From Thelephora terrestris (lineage: Eukaryota > Basidiomycota > Agaricomycetes > Thelephorales > Thelephoraceae): a DNA stretch of 64,000 nt. Both the position numbers and the translations under genes were made by a program. How positions within the stretch are numbered: the first letter of the stretch is position 1; the number at the start of each line of letters is the position of its first letter. Below the pieces are notes generated by a model. It was not told where the DNA came from, ran no database searches, and saw only the letters and a program-made list of their open reading frames with translations. The DNA is taken from assembly GCA_015956445.1 (NCBI GenBank), contig WIUZ02000008.1:1364001-1428000 (forward strand), read 5' to 3'. Positions 62,631-64,000 of this stretch are shown here, piece after piece.

Positions 62631-64000
62631 CTACGATAAGTCCGGGAGCTTGTCATCATCCACCCTGACTTCTACACATGAAACGGACTTCCGGAGCTGC
62701 TGGATCGCTTGACGGTTTGGTGGTGTGGTAGTGTTGTATACAAGTACCACCCGGTGCGGTCGGGTGGCAAATTTTTCATACCTCTTCGTGATGACGTCTC
62801 CCAATTCTTTGACCATTTCTACGGGCAGGCCACAGTCGAAGAAAGCGACGGTGTGAAGGGAGGGGCACAACACTGGCTCCGCGGCTAGAAAATGGAGGGT
62901 CCCAGGAGGGAAGACGGTCTTGGAGATTACGAGGATTTCCAACGCGGGTAGCAGCTCCAACACCCAGGACAGGCGGTTATCGATAGGGAGACCTGGGTGG
63001 ATATCCACGTGGAACTCACGGACATTGGCGGTGGAAAATAGTTCAATCCCCGAATAAAACTTTGTGTGACGGCCCAAGGCTTTCAACGACAAATACGAGT
63101 TTTTGCCGGAAAGCTGGAGCGTTGGAGGGTTCATCTGTACCTTGACGGAGGATATCGGGTGTACTAACCCTCGAATAGCGTTGAGTGCCGACGGCAGGAG
63201 CGGACCAAATCCAGCGTAATTTCCTGGCCTGGTGAGGAGAACCTCCAGGGAAGTACCGCGCGGGAAATTTATAGACGAAAGCAACCCTCTGGAGTCAATT
63301 TCCTCGGAACAGGTGATGGAAAAGTGCCGAAGGTGTGAAAGCGACACCGTTCGTACTGGAGTTTCCGACACAGAACCGTCGGTAAATCGAATATCCAAAT
63401 CGACGAACTCTAGGGCAAGATGGGAGTCCAAGAACCCAATGAATGCCCTGAAGTCAAAAGGAGTCGTGTATCCTATCAACTCAAGCTTCACCAGGGAGGT
63501 GATATGGAATAGCGCGGGATAAATCGGCGTTTGGGTCAAGTGAAGTGACTTGAGGGTCCGGATGTCGCGGAAAACTGGGGGAGTGGGGGCTTCATCGGAT
63601 GGGAATGGTTGGACGGGTGCGGCGGACTGTTGAAGCTCCAGGGAGACAAGGTTGAGCATCGGCGAGTCGAAAAATCCGGGAAGATCGTCTACGATAGCTT
63701 CGACAGATGAATATCCCGTGAGGCGGAGAGAGTAGGTCCTTGGGACGCTAGGAAGTAATGACTTGAGGAAACCTCTCCCGCTCTTAATATCGGATACGGT
63801 GATGTCTACGGCCAGCGGGACCGCTCCGGAACGTTCGAGACATAGAGGAACCAATCGCTTCCACGCGGTTGCTATCGATGCCCAATTTCTCGGACTAGAG
63901 CTGATGGCTTTGTGCCAGTACCGACAGACGTGGGTCAAGGATACGATCAGCCTGGGATCGGTGTCGGAGACAAAGGTGGCGCAGGATGCGAGGACCTCCG
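62631..64000 (-). CDS. F-box/LRR-like protein, second subfamily (5' end outside the window)
   Basis: An open frame on the minus strand from the window edge to a TAG at 62631; at least 456 residues, continuing upstream beyond the window. The visible part begins inside the F-box (PEVLASCATFVSDTDPR, then SLTHVCRYWHKAI) and continues with LCLERSGAVPLAVDITVSDI. The leucine-rich part ends RPHRVVLVYNT and DKLPDLS. It is clearly closest to the gene at 17530-19181, in opposite orientation. The leader exon and intron expected by comparison should lie just past position 64000. No frame change is visible. Confidence 0.85.
   Translation of the reverse strand, partial: EVLASCATFVSDTDPRLIVSLTHVCRYWHKAISSSPRNWASIATAWKRLVPLCLERSGAVPLAVDITVSDIKSGRGFLKSLLPSVPRTYSLRLTGYSSVEAIVDDLPGFFDSPMLNLVSLELQQSAAPVQPFPSDEAPTPPVFRDIRTLKSLHLTQTPIYPALFHITSLVKLELIGYTTPFDFRAFIGFLDSHLALEFVDLDIRFTDGSVSETPVRTVSLSHLRHFSITCSEEIDSRGLLSSINFPRGTSLEVLLTRPGNYAGFGPLLPSALNAIRGLVHPISSVKVQMNPPTLQLSGKNSYLSLKALGRHTKFYSGIELFSTANVREFHVDIHPGLPIDNRLSWVLELLPALEILVISKTVFPPGTLHFLAAEPVLCPSLHTVAFFDCGLPVEMVKELGDVITKRYEKFATRPHRVVLVYNTTTPPNRQAIQQLRKSVSCVEVRVDDDKLPDLS

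Overview
The window looks like a gene-dense nuclear segment of a basidiomycete fungus, most likely an agaricomycete. Evidence: nearly every gene is split by many 50-70 nt introns with GT..AG ends, genes lie 0.1-1 kb apart on both strands, and several families are fungal or basidiomycete-typical (F-box/LRR-like multigene family, DUF7598 and DUF6533 membrane proteins, the secreted 'ribosomal protein s17-like' family, Uga4-like permeases). I cannot name a species. Exon joins were made by eye from splice signals, reading frame and family conservation.

Layout. 0.3-11 kb: five head-to-tail F-box/LRR-like genes with a period near 2.2 kb; copies 3 and 5 carry frame changes in the first exon. A tRNA-Trp ends this array. 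12.4-15.5 kb: a DUF7598 membrane protein and GAPDH, tail to tail; GAPDH has a 3-nt coding first exon and a 5-nt microexon. 16-19 kb: a decayed F-box copy and an intact F-box gene of a second subfamily. 19.9-22 kb: an N-terminally short eIF4G-like gene with a frameshift, followed by remains of a casein-kinase-1-like gene. 24.4-33.6 kb: Ca2+/H+ exchanger, peroxisomal Lon protease, mitochondrial Obg-type GTPase (head to head with Lon), and a small membrane protein. 33.7-47.4 kb, all on the minus strand: FLVCR/SLC49-like transporter, kelch-repeat protein, secreted repeat protein, DUF6533 membrane protein, amino-acid/GABA permease. 48-53 kb: malate dehydrogenase, a 59-residue mitochondrial ribosomal protein bL33m, and an SNM1/Pso2-type nuclease. 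53-62 kb: two ER Hsp70 chaperones, Lhs1/HYOU1 (minus) and BiP/Kar2 (plus), both ending in HDEL, with a second permease between them. Then tRNA-Arg and an inverted, edge-truncated F-box gene.

Connections. Lhs1 is the known nucleotide-exchange partner of BiP, and here the two lie about 3.5 kb apart, diverging. Lon/MTG2 and bL33m/SNM1 are tight divergent pairs that probably share promoters. The F-box genes are the fast-evolving accessory part of the window and lie near both tRNA genes; the rest is conserved housekeeping content.
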